From: Thiohalocapsa sp.
Lineage (GTDB): Bacteria > Pseudomonadota > Gammaproteobacteria > Chromatiales > Chromatiaceae
Length of the DNA: 57,817 bases
Direction: 5' to 3'
Assembly (NCBI GenBank): GCA_021736785.1
Contig: JAIPFF010000033.1
Span: 1 to 57,817, forward strand
The position numbers and the translations under genes are program-made. The notes under the pieces were generated by a model that saw only the letters and a list, made by a program, of their open reading frames with translations, was not told the DNA's origin and did no database searches. Below are positions 23,816 through 39,056 of the stretch, piece after piece (the first letter of the stretch is position 1; every line of letters starts with the position of its first letter).

Positions 23816-24844
23816 ATGCGCCGATCCGATTTCCACTACGACCTTCCGCCTTCGCTGATTGCCCAACACCCGCTGCCCGAGCGCCGTGCGAGCCGTCTGT
23901 TGACGTTGGATGGCATGTCGGGTGCCATCGCCGACCTGAAATTCGAAGACTTGCCGTCGCTGCTGCGTCCCGGCGACTTGCTGGTATTCAACGATACCCG
24001 TGTCATTCCGGCGCGCCTGTATGCCCGCAAGGAAACCGGCGGACGCGTGGAGATTTTGGTCGAGCGGCTGCTCGCCGACGGCGGGGTCGCGGCGCATGTG
24101 CGTGCCGGCAAAGCATTGCGCGCCGGCGGCTTGCTGGTACTGCCGGGCGATGAGCGGATCGAGGTGCTCGGGCGCGACGGCGATCTTTTTCTGCTGCGCG
24201 GCGTCGGTGTGGATTTCGCCGACCTGATGCGCCGCCATGGCCACATGCCGCTGCCGCCCTACATTCGACGTGCCGACGAGGCGAGTGACCGAGAGCGCTA
24301 TCAGACCGTTTATGCCCGCCGCGACGGTGCGGTCGCGGCCCCGACCGCCGGACTGCATTTCGACGCGGCGATGCTGGAGCAACTGCGTGCGCAGGATATC
24401 GATTTCGCGCACGTGACACTGCACGTGGGCGCGGGCACCTTCCAGCCCGTGCGTGTCGACGACCTCGAGCAGCACCGGATGCATGCGGAGTGGATCGACG
24501 TCGGTGCCGGGGTCTGCGAGCAAGTGGCTCGGGCGCGCGCCCGTGGCGGGCGCGTGGTTGCGGTCGGTACCACCTCCGTTCGCAGTCTCGAGAGCGCGGC
24601 GAGCGACGGCGAACTGCGGCCGTTTCGCGGCGACAGCCGTTTATTCATCCGTCCCGGTTACCGTTTCCGGGCGGTCGATGCGATGATCACCAACTTCCAT
24701 TTGCCGGAGTCGACGCTGCTGATGTTGGTGTCGGCCTTTGCCGGTCATACACAAATCATGACCGCTTATGGCCACGCCGTTTCCGAGCGCTACCGTTTCT
24801 TCTCTTACGGAGACGCGATGTTCCTGACCCGGCGCGACGGCTGA
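23816..24844 (+). CDS. queA: S-adenosylmethionine:tRNA ribosyltransferase-isomerase
   Basis: QueA transfers and isomerises the ribosyl group of SAM onto preQ1 in tRNA, making epoxyqueuosine. The 342-residue product begins [28 protein letters not shown] and contains [35 protein letters not shown] and [19 protein letters not shown], all diagnostic. The ATG is at 23816. It precedes tgt, the next gene of the queuosine pathway on the same strand, with the minus-strand msrA and the plus-strand HAD gene in between. Confidence 0.97.
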   Translation: MRRSDFHYDLPPSLIAQHPLPERRASRLLTLDGMSGAIADLKFEDLPSLLRPGDLLVFNDTRVIPARLYARKETGGRVEILVERLLADGGVAAHVRAGKALRAGGLLVLPGDERIEVLGRDGDLFLLRGVGVDFADLMRRHGHMPLPPYIRRADEASDRERYQTVYARRDGAVAAPTAGLHFDAAMLEQLRAQDIDFAHVTLHVGAGTFQPVRVDDLEQHRMHAEWIDVGAGVCEQVARARARGGRVVAVGTTSVRSLESAASDGELRPFRGDSRLFIRPGYRFRAVDAMITNFHLPESTLLMLVSAFAGHTQIMTAYGHAVSERYRFFSYGDAMFLTRRDG

Positions 24845-24946
24845 AGCCGCAATGCGCCCGTGCCCGGCCTTCGCTGCATCGACAAGGCCCGCGCGCGAAG
24901 CTTTGAGCATGTCGGCGCTTCGCCGAAAGAGACTGGCTCAGCAGGC

Positions 24947-24974
24947 AAAAAAAAAGCGCGGCTGGCGCCGCGCT
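24947..24974 (-). terminator. Rho-independent terminator of sRNA/msrA transcript
   Basis: The perfect 8-bp GC-rich stem AGCGCGGC/GCCGCGCT with a tetraloop is followed on the minus strand by an uninterrupted run of nine T residues. It is the clearest intrinsic terminator in the window. It ends transcription coming from msrA and/or the candidate sRNA, about 100 bp past the convergent queA stop. Confidence 0.85.
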
Positions 24975-25034
24975 CTAAGATTACCACCAAAGGAGGATGG
25001 AGGAGTGCACTGAAGAACTGCGAATCTTCAGTAC
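24947..25034 (-). ncRNA. Candidate trans-acting sRNA with anti-SD motifs
   Basis: Read on the minus strand, this region has the three-part layout of a regulatory sRNA. First is a 10-bp hairpin (GTACTGAAGA/TCTTCAGTGC, 25034-25007, 8-nt loop). Then comes a single-stranded pyrimidine-rich stretch CTCCTCCATCCTCCTTT (about 25005-24989) complementary to Shine-Dalgarno sequences. Last is an intrinsic terminator: an 8-bp stem AGCGCGGC/GCCGCGCT with a 4-nt loop (24974-24955) and nine Ts (24955-24947). A TTGACA lies at 25069-25064, but no good -10 box is spaced correctly. There is no open reading frame of note. It could alternatively be released from the msrA 3' UTR, since msrA ends at 25182 on the same strand. 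Confidence 0.6.
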
Positions 25035-25181
25035 ATCAACAGTTTCTTAAATACCCATGTATCTGTCAAGTCCCGCATCCACATTTTTGCCTACGCAATG
25101 TCGCTTTTTGCACAATTTCAGCGGACATTTTTGCGGGATTGTGCGCTGGTTCCGTTTCGCGCCCATCCTCCCTTGCCGACG

Positions 25182-25841
<660 letters not shown>

Positions 25842-25945
25842 ATCGGGTTGCCTCCGTCGGCTCGGGTGGTCGGCGGCTTTCGCCGCGCGCGATCTCCGTG
25901 CAGAATTGGGTGCCTCGCAAACATTGCCAACCCGGGCGCCCGCAA

Positions 25946-27764
<1,819 letters not shown>

Positions 27765-27820
27765 TGCGCGGCTGGACTCCGAAGCCAATGCGCGCGAAAA
27801 GACCACTCCGAGGATTCGTT

Positions 27821-28147
27821 ATGAGCTTCTTCATTTCCGACGCCATGGCCCAGGGCGACGCCGCCGCCGGCGATCCGCTCTTGGGTCTGCTGTTTCCTAT
27901 CGGCCTGATCGTCATTCTCTACTTCCTGATGATCCGGCCTCAGATCAAACGCCAGAAGCAGCACAAGGCGCTGGTCGAGGGTTTATCGAAAGGTGACGAG
28001 GTGGTGACCATGGGCGGAGTCGCCGGGCGTATCGTCGATCTCGGCGACAATTTTGCCCAGCTGGAAGTCAGCGACAATGTCGTCATCAAGATCCGCCGAA
28101 TCGCCGTCGAGGCGGTGCTGCCCAAGGGATCGCTGAAGGATCTCTGA
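27821..28147 (+). CDS. yajC: Sec translocon accessory subunit YajC
   Basis: YajC associates with SecDF in the inner membrane. The 108-residue product starts MSFFISDAMAQGDAAAGDP, has one membrane helix (about 23-41, LLGLLFPIGLIVILYFLMIRP), then the conserved QIKRQKQHKALVEGLSKGDEVVTMGGVAGRI. GAGGA precedes ATG 27821. It is followed by secD after a 291-bp spacer, unusually long for this operon. Confidence 0.95.
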   Translation: MSFFISDAMAQGDAAAGDPLLGLLFPIGLIVILYFLMIRPQIKRQKQHKALVEGLSKGDEVVTMGGVAGRIVDLGDNFAQLEVSDNVVIKIRRIAVEAVLPKGSLKDL

Positions 28148-28380
28148 TCGTCGTCGGCCAGCGACGGCGCCGCGCCTGACGTCCCGGGGACCGATCGTCC
28201 GACGGACCGATTCGCGCCGCCGCTCGCCCGGACGCCGCCGATCACCGCCCGCGCCCGCCGATTCGGTCCGCGTTCCGGCCTGAATCGCGCGTCTGCCCTC
28301 CGCCGGGCGCCCGAGCGTGACATCATCAACGGGCTACGGGCGATGCGCCCATCGCCCACCGGCCGGCCGAATCGGTCCTC

Positions 28381-28425
28381 CCGGACCTCAACTGGCCGGA
28401 CCCGAACTGCCCGGACCCGAACTGC
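28381..28425. repeat. Three 15-bp tandem repeats just upstream of secD
   Basis: The unit CCGGACCCGAACTGC occurs twice exactly (28396-28410 and 28411-28425), preceded by a degenerate copy at 28381-28395. The array ends 13 bp before the secD ATG and so overlaps the expected ribosome-binding region. The rest of 28148-28380 is GC-rich, with no gene or clear terminator. Confidence 0.8.
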
Positions 28426-28438
28426 AAGTGCACCCGCG

Positions 28439-30295
28439 ATGAACCAATACCCGCTGTGGAAGAATCTGCTGATCCTGAGCGTAATCCTGGTCGGACTTCT
28501 GTTCGCCTTGCCCAACCTCTTCTCTCAGGATCCATCCATCGAAGTCACCGGCACGCGCAACGTCGAGATCACCGAGGCCAGCATTGCCGAGGTGCGGGCC
28601 GCGACGGAAAACGCCGGCGTTCCGGTCAAGGACGTCGAACTGCGCGAGGGCGGCAAGCTGCTCGTGCGCTTCCGCACTTCCAGCGATCAACTGCGGGGGC
28701 AGGAGGCGTTGGAGCAGACGCTGTCGGACCGCTACAACAGCGCGCTGACATTGTCGCCGGACTTGCCGGCCTGGCTCGAAGCCATCGGCGCACAGCCGAT
28801 GTTCCTTGGTCTCGACCTGCGCGGCGGCATCCACGTGCTGATCGATGTCGACATGGAGGCGGCGCTCGATCAGGCCTTGGAGCGCTACACCGGCGATATC
28901 CGTACCGAGCTGCGCAATAAGAAGATCCGCTATCTGACGGTCACGCGCGACGCGGGACGTATCGCCGTGCGCTTCAACGACCAAGACGCGCGCGACGAGG
29001 CCGAAGACGCCATCCGGCGCGAGTTCAGCGACCTCACCGTCGAAAAGGGCAGCGAAGGCGGCGACTACTATCTATACGGCAGTCTGCCCCCGGCCCGCCA
29101 GCAGGAGATCAAGACCTTCGCCCTGCAACAGAACATCACCACCCTGCGCAACCGCGTCAACGCGCTCGGCGTCGCCGAGCCGGTGGTGCAGCGACAGGGC
29201 GAGCGGCGCATCGTCGTGCAACTTCCCGGCGCCCAGGATCCGGCCCGTCTGAAGGAACTGCTCGGGGCGACGGCCACGCTGGAGTATCGCCTCGTCGACA
29301 CCGAGAACGACGTCCAGGACGCGCTGGACGGCCGTGTGCCCGTGGGCTCGGCCCTGTATCGCGAGCGCGACGGCCGGCCGATCCTCCTCAAACGCCGCGT
29401 CATCGTCACCGGCGATCAAATCACCGATGCTTCTGCAGGTTTCGACCAGCAGTCGGGCTCGCCGGCGGTGTTCGTCAATCTGGACGGGCAGGGCGCCCGG
29501 CGTATGCGCACCATGACCACCGAGAACGTCGGCAAGCCCATGGCCGTCGTGTTCATCGAGAACCGCAGCGTCACCCGCATGGTCGACGGCGAGCCGGTCA
29601 AGGAGCGCGTGCGCACGGAAGAGGTCATCAGCGTCGCGAATATCCTCGAGCCCTTCGGGCGGCGTTTCCAGACCACCGGTCTCGACAGCTCCGACGAGGC
29701 GCACAATTTGGCGTTGCTGCTGCGGGCCGGCGCGCTGGCCGCGCCCATCGAGATCGTCGAGGAGCGCACCATCGGCCCGAGCCTCGGTCAGGACAACATC
29801 GATCAGGGCTTCCGCTCGGTGCTGATCGGCCTGGCGCTGGTGGTGCTGTTCATGGCGCTTTACTACCGCGTGTTCGGACTCGTCGCCGACTTGGTGCTGG
29901 TGGTCAACCTGGTGCTGATGATCGCGGTGCTGTCGCTGTTGCAGGCGACGCTGACCATGCCCGGTATCGCCGGCATCGTGCTGACCGTCGGCATGGCGGT
30001 GGATGCCAACGTGCTGATCTTCGAGCGCATCCGCGAGGAGATCCGCAACGGCAGCTCGCCGCAGGCCAGCATCCATGCGGGTTACGACAAGGCGCTGTCG
30101 ACCATCGTCGACGCCAACGTGACGACACTGATCGCCGCCATCGTGCTGTTCAGCTTCGGCACCGGGCCGGTCAAGGGCTTTGCGGTGACGCTGTTTATCG
30201 GCATCCTCACCTCGATGTTCACCGCAATCCTCGGCTCGCGCGCCCTGATCAACCTGATCTACGGCGGTCGCCGAGTCAAGAAACTGGCCATCTGA
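28439..30295 (+). CDS. secD: Protein translocase subunit SecD
   Basis: SecD with SecF uses the proton gradient to complete export of secretory proteins. The 618-residue product starts MNQYPLWKNLLILSVILVG. It has the first membrane helix, then the large periplasmic P1 region including LGLDLRGGIHVLIDVDM and NRVNALGVAEPVVQRQGERRIVVQLPGAQ, and the five-helix C-terminal block with GIVLTVGMAVDANVLIFERIREE. I chose ATG 28439; the reading frame continues upstream into tandem repeats. No strong Shine-Dalgarno is visible because the 15-bp repeats occupy that position. Confidence 0.97.
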   Translation: MNQYPLWKNLLILSVILVGLLFALPNLFSQDPSIEVTGTRNVEITEASIAEVRAATENAGVPVKDVELREGGKLLVRFRTSSDQLRGQEALEQTLSDRYNSALTLSPDLPAWLEAIGAQPMFLGLDLRGGIHVLIDVDMEAALDQALERYTGDIRTELRNKKIRYLTVTRDAGRIAVRFNDQDARDEAEDAIRREFSDLTVEKGSEGGDYYLYGSLPPARQQEIKTFALQQNITTLRNRVNALGVAEPVVQRQGERRIVVQLPGAQDPARLKELLGATATLEYRLVDTENDVQDALDGRVPVGSALYRERDGRPILLKRRVIVTGDQITDASAGFDQQSGSPAVFVNLDGQGARRMRTMTTENVGKPMAVVFIENRSVTRMVDGEPVKERVRTEEVISVANILEPFGRRFQTTGLDSSDEAHNLALLLRAGALAAPIEIVEERTIGPSLGQDNIDQGFRSVLIGLALVVLFMALYYRVFGLVADLVLVVNLVLMIAVLSLLQATLTMPGIAGIVLTVGMAVDANVLIFERIREEIRNGSSPQASIHAGYDKALSTIVDANVTTLIAAIVLFSFGTGPVKGFAVTLFIGILTSMFTAILGSRALINLIYGGRRVKKLAI

Positions 30296-30308
30296 CGGAG
30301 TCGCTCGT

Positions 30309-31256
30309 ATGTCTCATATGCAGATCCTGAAGGAGCAGAGCATCGACTTCATGTCGATGCGCAACGTCGCGACCATCGTCTCCGGCGTCATCTTATTGCT
30401 TTGTCTGTTGTCGATTCTGTTCCGCGGGCTCAATCTCGGGCTCGACTTCACCGGCGGCACCGTCATCGAAGTCGGCTACGAGAACCCCACCGAGATCGCC
30501 GATGTCACCGCCGCCCTGACCAACAACGGCTTCGAAGGCGCGACCGTTCAGCACTTCGGCTCTCGCACCGATGTGCTGATCAGGCTGGCGCCCCAGGAGG
30601 GCGAGGAGGCCAGCGCAAAGCTCAGCGACCAAGTGTTCATGGCGCTCAGCGAAGCGGCCGACGGCGGGGTCGAACTGCGCCGCGTCGAGTTCGTCGGTCC
30701 GCAGGTGGGCGAGGAGCTTCGCGAGCAGGGCGGACTGGCGGTCCTGTTCTCCCTGATCGGTATCCTGATCTATGTGGCGCTGCGCTTCGAATGGCGTTTC
30801 GCCGTCGGAGCCGTCGCGGCGCTGATCCACGATGTCCTGTTCACCGTCGGCATGTTTTCGGTTTTCGCCATCCCGTTCGATCTGACCGTGCTCGCCGCCG
30901 TGCTGGCGGTGATCGGCTACTCGCTGAACGACACCATCGTCATCTTCGATCGCATTCGCGAGAACTTCCGCAAGATGCGCAAGGGGACGGTGCTGGAGAT
31001 CTGCAATACCTCCATCAACCAGACCCTGTCCCGCACCATCATCACCTCGGGTACGACGCTGCTCGTGCTGTTCGCGCTCTACTTCCTCGGCGGCGAGGCC
31101 ATCAGCGGCTTCTCGCTGGCGCTGATCATCGGCGTGCTGATCGGTACCTATTCGACGATCTATATCGCCACCGCAATCGCGGTATGGCTCGGGGTCAGCA
31201 AGACGGATTTGCTGCCGACGCCGAAAGAGGGCGAAGTCTTGGACGATCGGCCTTGA
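30309..31256 (+). CDS. secF: Protein translocase subunit SecF
   Basis: The partner of SecD starts 13 bp after it. The 315-residue protein has the first membrane helix (about 20-38), the LGLDFTGGTVIEV motif, a short periplasmic domain, and five more helices including AVLAVIGYSLNDTIVIFDRIREN and LSRTIITSGTTLLVLFALYFLGG. Length and order are standard. Confidence 0.97.
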   Translation: MSHMQILKEQSIDFMSMRNVATIVSGVILLLCLLSILFRGLNLGLDFTGGTVIEVGYENPTEIADVTAALTNNGFEGATVQHFGSRTDVLIRLAPQEGEEASAKLSDQVFMALSEAADGGVELRRVEFVGPQVGEELREQGGLAVLFSLIGILIYVALRFEWRFAVGAVAALIHDVLFTVGMFSVFAIPFDLTVLAAVLAVIGYSLNDTIVIFDRIRENFRKMRKGTVLEICNTSINQTLSRTIITSGTTLLVLFALYFLGGEAISGFSLALIIGVLIGTYSTIYIATAIAVWLGVSKTDLLPTPKEGEVLDDRP

Positions 31257-31369
31257 GCTCTCGGCCAGGCGCATCGGTGATGCGCGCCGCCATCCGTCCG
31301 GGCGCGCGATGGGGCTCCGTGGGGCCCGCCGACGATCTCGTTTCGGCGACGTCTTAGCCCCGCTGCCCC

Positions 31370-32131
31370 ATGTGTAGCATTGTTCTGCTGCGCCGCCCGG
31401 GACACGACTGGCCGCTGTTGCTGGCGGCCAATCGCGACGAGCTGGTCGCCCGCGCGTCGCAACCTCCCGGGCGCCACTGGCCCGAGTGGCCCGAGGTCAT
31501 CGGCGGTCTGGATGTCGCCGGGGGCGGCAGCTGGCTCGGCCTCAATGACCACGGCATGGTCGCGGCGGTTCTGAACCGCGAAGGGACACTGGGCACGCAG
31601 GCCGGGAAACGCAGCCGCGGCGAACTGGTGCTCGAGGCGCTGGATCACGCCGAGGCCGGGGAGGCGGCCGGTGCGCTGGCCGATCTCCACCCCGACGCCT
31701 ACCGGCCGTTCAATCTCATCATTGCCGACCCCCGCGATGCCTATTGGCTGCGCCATGGCGGCGACGGCGAGATCCGCGTGCACCCGATCGGTCCCGGCTT
31801 TCACATGCTCACCTCCGCCGAGCTCGACGATCGACGCCAGCCGCGCATCCGCCGTTATCTGCCGAGGTTCGAGGCTGCGGCGGTGCCGGATCCGAAAACA
31901 GGTGATTGGGCCGCGTGGATTTCGCTGCTGCGCTGCCGGGACGCGGAGGCCGGCGCCGGCGCAACGTCGGCGATGACCATTGCGCCGCTGCCGGTCGACG
32001 GAGGCCAATTCGCGACTGTCGCGTCCAGTCTGATCGCCGTGCCGGCCTATCCCGGTTTCCATTGCGAGCCGGTTTTTCTGCACGCGCACGGCCCCCCTGA
32101 CCGCGCGGAATTCGTGCCGGTGACGCTTTAG
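31370..32131 (+). CDS. NRDE/TANGO2-family protein
   Basis: The protein begins MCSIVLLRRPGHDWPLLLAANRDELVARA. The N-terminal cysteine followed by NRDE is the defining motif of the TANGO2/NRDE family, which adopts an Ntn-hydrolase-like fold; members have been linked to heme or lipid handling. GGLDVAGGGSWLGLNDHGMVAAVLNR and FNLIIADPRDAYWL are also conserved. The product is 253 aa. No partner in the neighbourhood defines its job; in a tetrapyrrole-rich cell a heme-trafficking role would be attractive but is speculation. Confidence 0.88.
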   Translation: MCSIVLLRRPGHDWPLLLAANRDELVARASQPPGRHWPEWPEVIGGLDVAGGGSWLGLNDHGMVAAVLNREGTLGTQAGKRSRGELVLEALDHAEAGEAAGALADLHPDAYRPFNLIIADPRDAYWLRHGGDGEIRVHPIGPGFHMLTSAELDDRRQPRIRRYLPRFEAAAVPDPKTGDWAAWISLLRCRDAEAGAGATSAMTIAPLPVDGGQFATVASSLIAVPAYPGFHCEPVFLHAHGPPDRAEFVPVTL

Positions 32132-32556
32132 CTCGGCGTTCTCCGCCGCGGTGCCGGGCGCCTGTCTCCGCTCGTCCACCCGCCGATGAAGCCAAGCGCG
32201 GTTGGCGGCGCGACCCTGCGCAGCGTCAAGGAAACAGCGTGCGGACGTTGACGAATTCACGGCAAGCCCCGTATCTTCGCGCGCTTTTCTATCGCTGGGT
32301 ACACGAGCGCCGACAGTGCCGCGCAGCGAGTCGACGCGAAACCTGTTCGAGTTTGCCCGGCGCCCGCCTCAACGGCCTTTTTTCAACGGGGTAAGGGCCC
32401 TCCAATCGGCGAGTGTTGACGGGGCCGGCGTGTGCAACCAAGCCGCGGCCTCGACCTGTTGGGGACATCCGCCGGCCCGTGCCCTTCGCGCCGGTGCCGA
32501 GACGCCGTTCGGGGCTGATTGCCCGTCGGCCATACGTTTGTATTGAGGAGAATGAC
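32132..32556 (+). other. Long leader/spacer before btuB without a recognisable riboswitch
   Basis: This 425-bp region upstream of btuB is where a cobalamin riboswitch would be expected. I searched by eye for the conserved GCCACTG core and the B12-box (AGCCAGGAGACC-like) on this strand and saw neither. GAGGAG at 32545-32550 is the btuB ribosome site. No gene is supported here. Confidence 0.5.
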
Positions 32557-34398
32557 ATGAAGTATGCGCCGTTGCCGGCGATGCTGGCTGTGGCCGTGTG
32601 GGGCCAGTCCTTTGCCGACGCGACGACGGATTTGGATCCCGTCGTGGTCACCGCCACCCGCACCCCGGAGCCGGAGGAGAACACCCTGGCTTCCGTCAGC
32701 GTGGTCGATCGCGAAGAGATCGAGCGGCGCCAATTGCGCTCGGTTCCCGATGCGCTGCGCGGGCTGCCGGGCGTTACGTTCTCCAATGCCGGCGGCGCCG
32801 GCAAGGACACGTTGGTGTCGCTGCGCGGCGCAAATCCGGACCATACGCTGGTGCTCATCGACGGCATCAAGGTCGGGTCCGCCACCCGCGGCATCGTGCC
32901 TTTTCAGGATTTGCCGATCCAGCAGATCGAGCGCATCGAAGTGGTGCGCGGCCCGCGCTCGAGTCTGTACGGGTCCGAGGCCATAGGCGGCGTGATACAG
33001 ATCTTCACGAAGCGCGGCGGCGGGCCGCTGACGCCCCGGTTCAGTGCGTCGGCGGGCAGCTTCGAGACCGCCACGCTCTCGGGTGGTGTTTCCGGCGGCG
33101 GCGAAGACGGTTGGTTCAATGTCTCCGGCAGCTTCGAGCAGACCGACGGCTTCAACGCCTGCGATGCGGCGCCGCCGCGGCGCGGCTGCGGCGTCGATCA
33201 GCCGGATAAGGACGGCTACAGCAACGTCGGTGTCAGCGCCCGTGCTGGCTACAGCTTCGCGGACATCGCCGAGGTGGACGCCCATTTCCTGCGCTCCGAC
33301 GCCGAGAACGAGCAGGATGGCTCGATTTTCTTCGGTACCGATTCCCGCACCGCCGTGCAAGTGCTGGGCGGCTCCGTCAAGGTGACGCCGACCGACCGAT
33401 GGCGGATCAGCCTCTCCGGAGGGCGGAGCTGGGACAAGCTGCGATCGTTCTACACGCAGGGAGACATCGTCGATCTCCCCGTCGGCGAGTTCAACACGAC
33501 GCGCGACACGGCGACGCTGCAGAGCGATCTGGCCGTTGCCGCGGATCAGTTGCTGACCCTCGGCGTCGATTATCAGAACGACCAAGTCTCCGGCAGCACC
33601 GACTATGCCGTGGATTCGCGCGATAAGCTCGGCCTGTTCGGCGAATACCAAGCGGGCTTCGGGCCCGTGCGCCTGAACCTGAGCGGGCGGCAGGAGGATG
33701 ACGAGCAATTCGGATCGCACGCCACGGGCTCCCTGGCGCTCGGTTATTTCTTCGAGAACGGCATCCAGACCCGTGTTTCCTACGGTACCGCATTCCAGGC
33801 GCCGACCTTCAACGACCTGTACTTTCCGAACTACGGCACGCCGGACCTCGATCCGGTGCAGTCGCGCAGCGTCGAGCTCGGCGTCGGCGGCGGGTTTCAA
33901 AACGGCAGCTGGGATCTGAGTCTTTATCAGACCCACATCGATGACTTGATCCAGCCCAACGACGAATTCCGTGCGGCGAACGTCGCCGAGGCGCGCATTC
34001 GCGGCCTGGAGGCCAGCGCGGCAGCGCGTGTGCTCGATTTCGACATCAGCGGTGCACTGACGCTGCTCGACCCGCGCAACCGCTCCGACGGTCCGAATAA
34101 GGACAACCTGCTCAGCCGCCGTCCCGAGCAGACCTTCCAAATGGACGTGGATCGGGACTTCGGCCGCTGGTCCGCCGGCGGCTCGTTGTTCGTCTCCGGG
34201 CGGCGCTTCGATGACTCGGCCAATACCATCCGCCTCGATGGCTTCGCGCTGGTCGGACTGCGCGCGGAGTACCGCCTGAGCGATACGTTCCGCATCCAGG
34301 GCCGATTGGAGAACCTGCTCGACGAGGACTACGAGACCGCGGCCTTCTTCAATCAGCCGGGCCGTGCTTTCTACGTGACGGTGCGTTACGAGCCCTGA
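32557..34398 (+). CDS. btuB: TonB-dependent cobalamin receptor BtuB
   Basis: BtuB imports cobalamin across the outer membrane with TonB energy. The 613-residue product has a signal peptide ending near FADA and a TonB box in DLDPVVVTATRTPE. The plug domain follows (SVVDREEIERRQLRSVPDALRGLPGV, LVLIDGIKVG, IERIEVVRGPRSSLYGSEAIGGVIQIFTK), then a 22-strand barrel ending RAFYVTVRYEP with the typical terminal aromatic pattern. The plug sequence closely follows the BtuB pattern rather than siderophore receptors. Nearby cobU, cobQ, metH and btuFCD support cobalamin as ligand. Confidence 0.92.
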   Translation: MKYAPLPAMLAVAVWGQSFADATTDLDPVVVTATRTPEPEENTLASVSVVDREEIERRQLRSVPDALRGLPGVTFSNAGGAGKDTLVSLRGANPDHTLVLIDGIKVGSATRGIVPFQDLPIQQIERIEVVRGPRSSLYGSEAIGGVIQIFTKRGGGPLTPRFSASAGSFETATLSGGVSGGGEDGWFNVSGSFEQTDGFNACDAAPPRRGCGVDQPDKDGYSNVGVSARAGYSFADIAEVDAHFLRSDAENEQDGSIFFGTDSRTAVQVLGGSVKVTPTDRWRISLSGGRSWDKLRSFYTQGDIVDLPVGEFNTTRDTATLQSDLAVAADQLLTLGVDYQNDQVSGSTDYAVDSRDKLGLFGEYQAGFGPVRLNLSGRQEDDEQFGSHATGSLALGYFFENGIQTRVSYGTAFQAPTFNDLYFPNYGTPDLDPVQSRSVELGVGGGFQNGSWDLSLYQTHIDDLIQPNDEFRAANVAEARIRGLEASAAARVLDFDISGALTLLDPRNRSDGPNKDNLLSRRPEQTFQMDVDRDFGRWSAGGSLFVSGRRFDDSANTIRLDGFALVGLRAEYRLSDTFRIQGRLENLLDEDYETAAFFNQPGRAFYVTVRYEP

Positions 34399-34470
34399 GC
34401 ATCCGGTCCCTGCCGCGGGCGCAGGGGCCGCGAAGCCGCGGCTCGGGGCAATGGGCCGCGGCGGGCAAAG

Positions 34471-34490
34471 CCCCCGGCGGGAACCGGGGG
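34471..34490. terminator. Hairpin between converging btuB and cobU
   Basis: CCCCCGG and CCGGGGG form a 7-bp stem around a 6-nt loop in the 180-bp spacer between the btuB stop and the cobU stop. The surrounding sequence is extremely G-rich and no T-run follows, so termination here would be weak or factor-assisted. Confidence 0.35.
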
Positions 34491-34578
34491 CAGAGGGGCA
34501 GCGCGGCAGAGGGGCACCGGGGCCGAAGGGGTCTGGGACAGCCCGACAAGGGGGGACGCCGGCGTCGAGTCCCGTGCG

Positions 34579-35145
34579 TCAGTCCAACGGCGTGCCCAGG
34601 CGCTTCAGGTCCAGCGCATAGCCGCCGGTGACGAGGTAGGCGGCCCCGCAGATGGGGCCGATACGCCGGATCAGGTCTCCCAGGCGGTCGCGAAAGATGC
34701 GTCCGGCGGGGTAGGCGGGGATCACCCCCCAGGCGGTTTCTTCCGCCACCAGAATCACGCTGCCGGACGCCGCGGCAAGGCACCGCAGCAGCCGACTGAC
34801 CTCGTCCCGCCAGGCGCCGTCGCCCTCCTCGACGAGGTTTGCGGTCCAAGTGCCGAGCGAATCGACCAGCAGGCACTGCCCCGGCGCGTCGTTCGCGTCG
34901 ATTGCCGCCGCAAGGCCGGTCGGCGCGCAAACCGTCAGCCATCGCTCGGGGCGCCTGGCGCGATGCGCACTGATCCGCGCGCTCCACTCAGCGTCGTTCG
35001 GATTCTCGCGCGCGGTGGCGATATACACCACCGCCTGCCCGGACTCGAGCGCGAGGCGCTCGGCCCATTCGCTCTTGCCGCTGCGTGCCGGGCCCGTCAC
35101 CAGGACCGGCGATGCGTGGTTCGGCGTCCCGCGCCCGACGCTCAT
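34579..35145 (-). CDS. cobU: Adenosylcobinamide kinase/guanylyltransferase
   Basis: CobU (CobP) phosphorylates adenosylcobinamide and transfers GMP to it, a late step of B12 nucleotide-loop assembly. The 188-residue product has the P-loop VTGPARSGKSEWAERLA near residue 16, YIATARENPNDAEWSARISAHRARRPERW, LLVDSLGTWTANL and ILVAEETAWGVIPAYPAGRIFRDRLGD, all diagnostic. I chose ATG 35145; a GTG at 35190 is also in frame. It lies about 75 bp downstream of metH on the same strand. Confidence 0.93.
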   Translation of the reverse strand: MSVGRGTPNHASPVLVTGPARSGKSEWAERLALESGQAVVYIATARENPNDAEWSARISAHRARRPERWLTVCAPTGLAAAIDANDAPGQCLLVDSLGTWTANLVEEGDGAWRDEVSRLLRCLAAASGSVILVAEETAWGVIPAYPAGRIFRDRLGDLIRRIGPICGAAYLVTGGYALDLKRLGTPLD

Positions 35146-35220
35146 CGGCAGCGCCGGCGACCGCGGGCCTCGAGGTGCGCGGAGGCGCACGACGTCGCCG
35201 ACATCGGCGGTTTCGGCATG

Positions 35221-38979
<3,759 letters not shown>

Positions 38980-39056
38980 GCGTACTCGCTGGTTTTGGCG
39001 TGGAAGCGCCGGGGCGCGCGGCGCGCTGCGGCCGCCCGACTTCGGCGCGAACGGCG

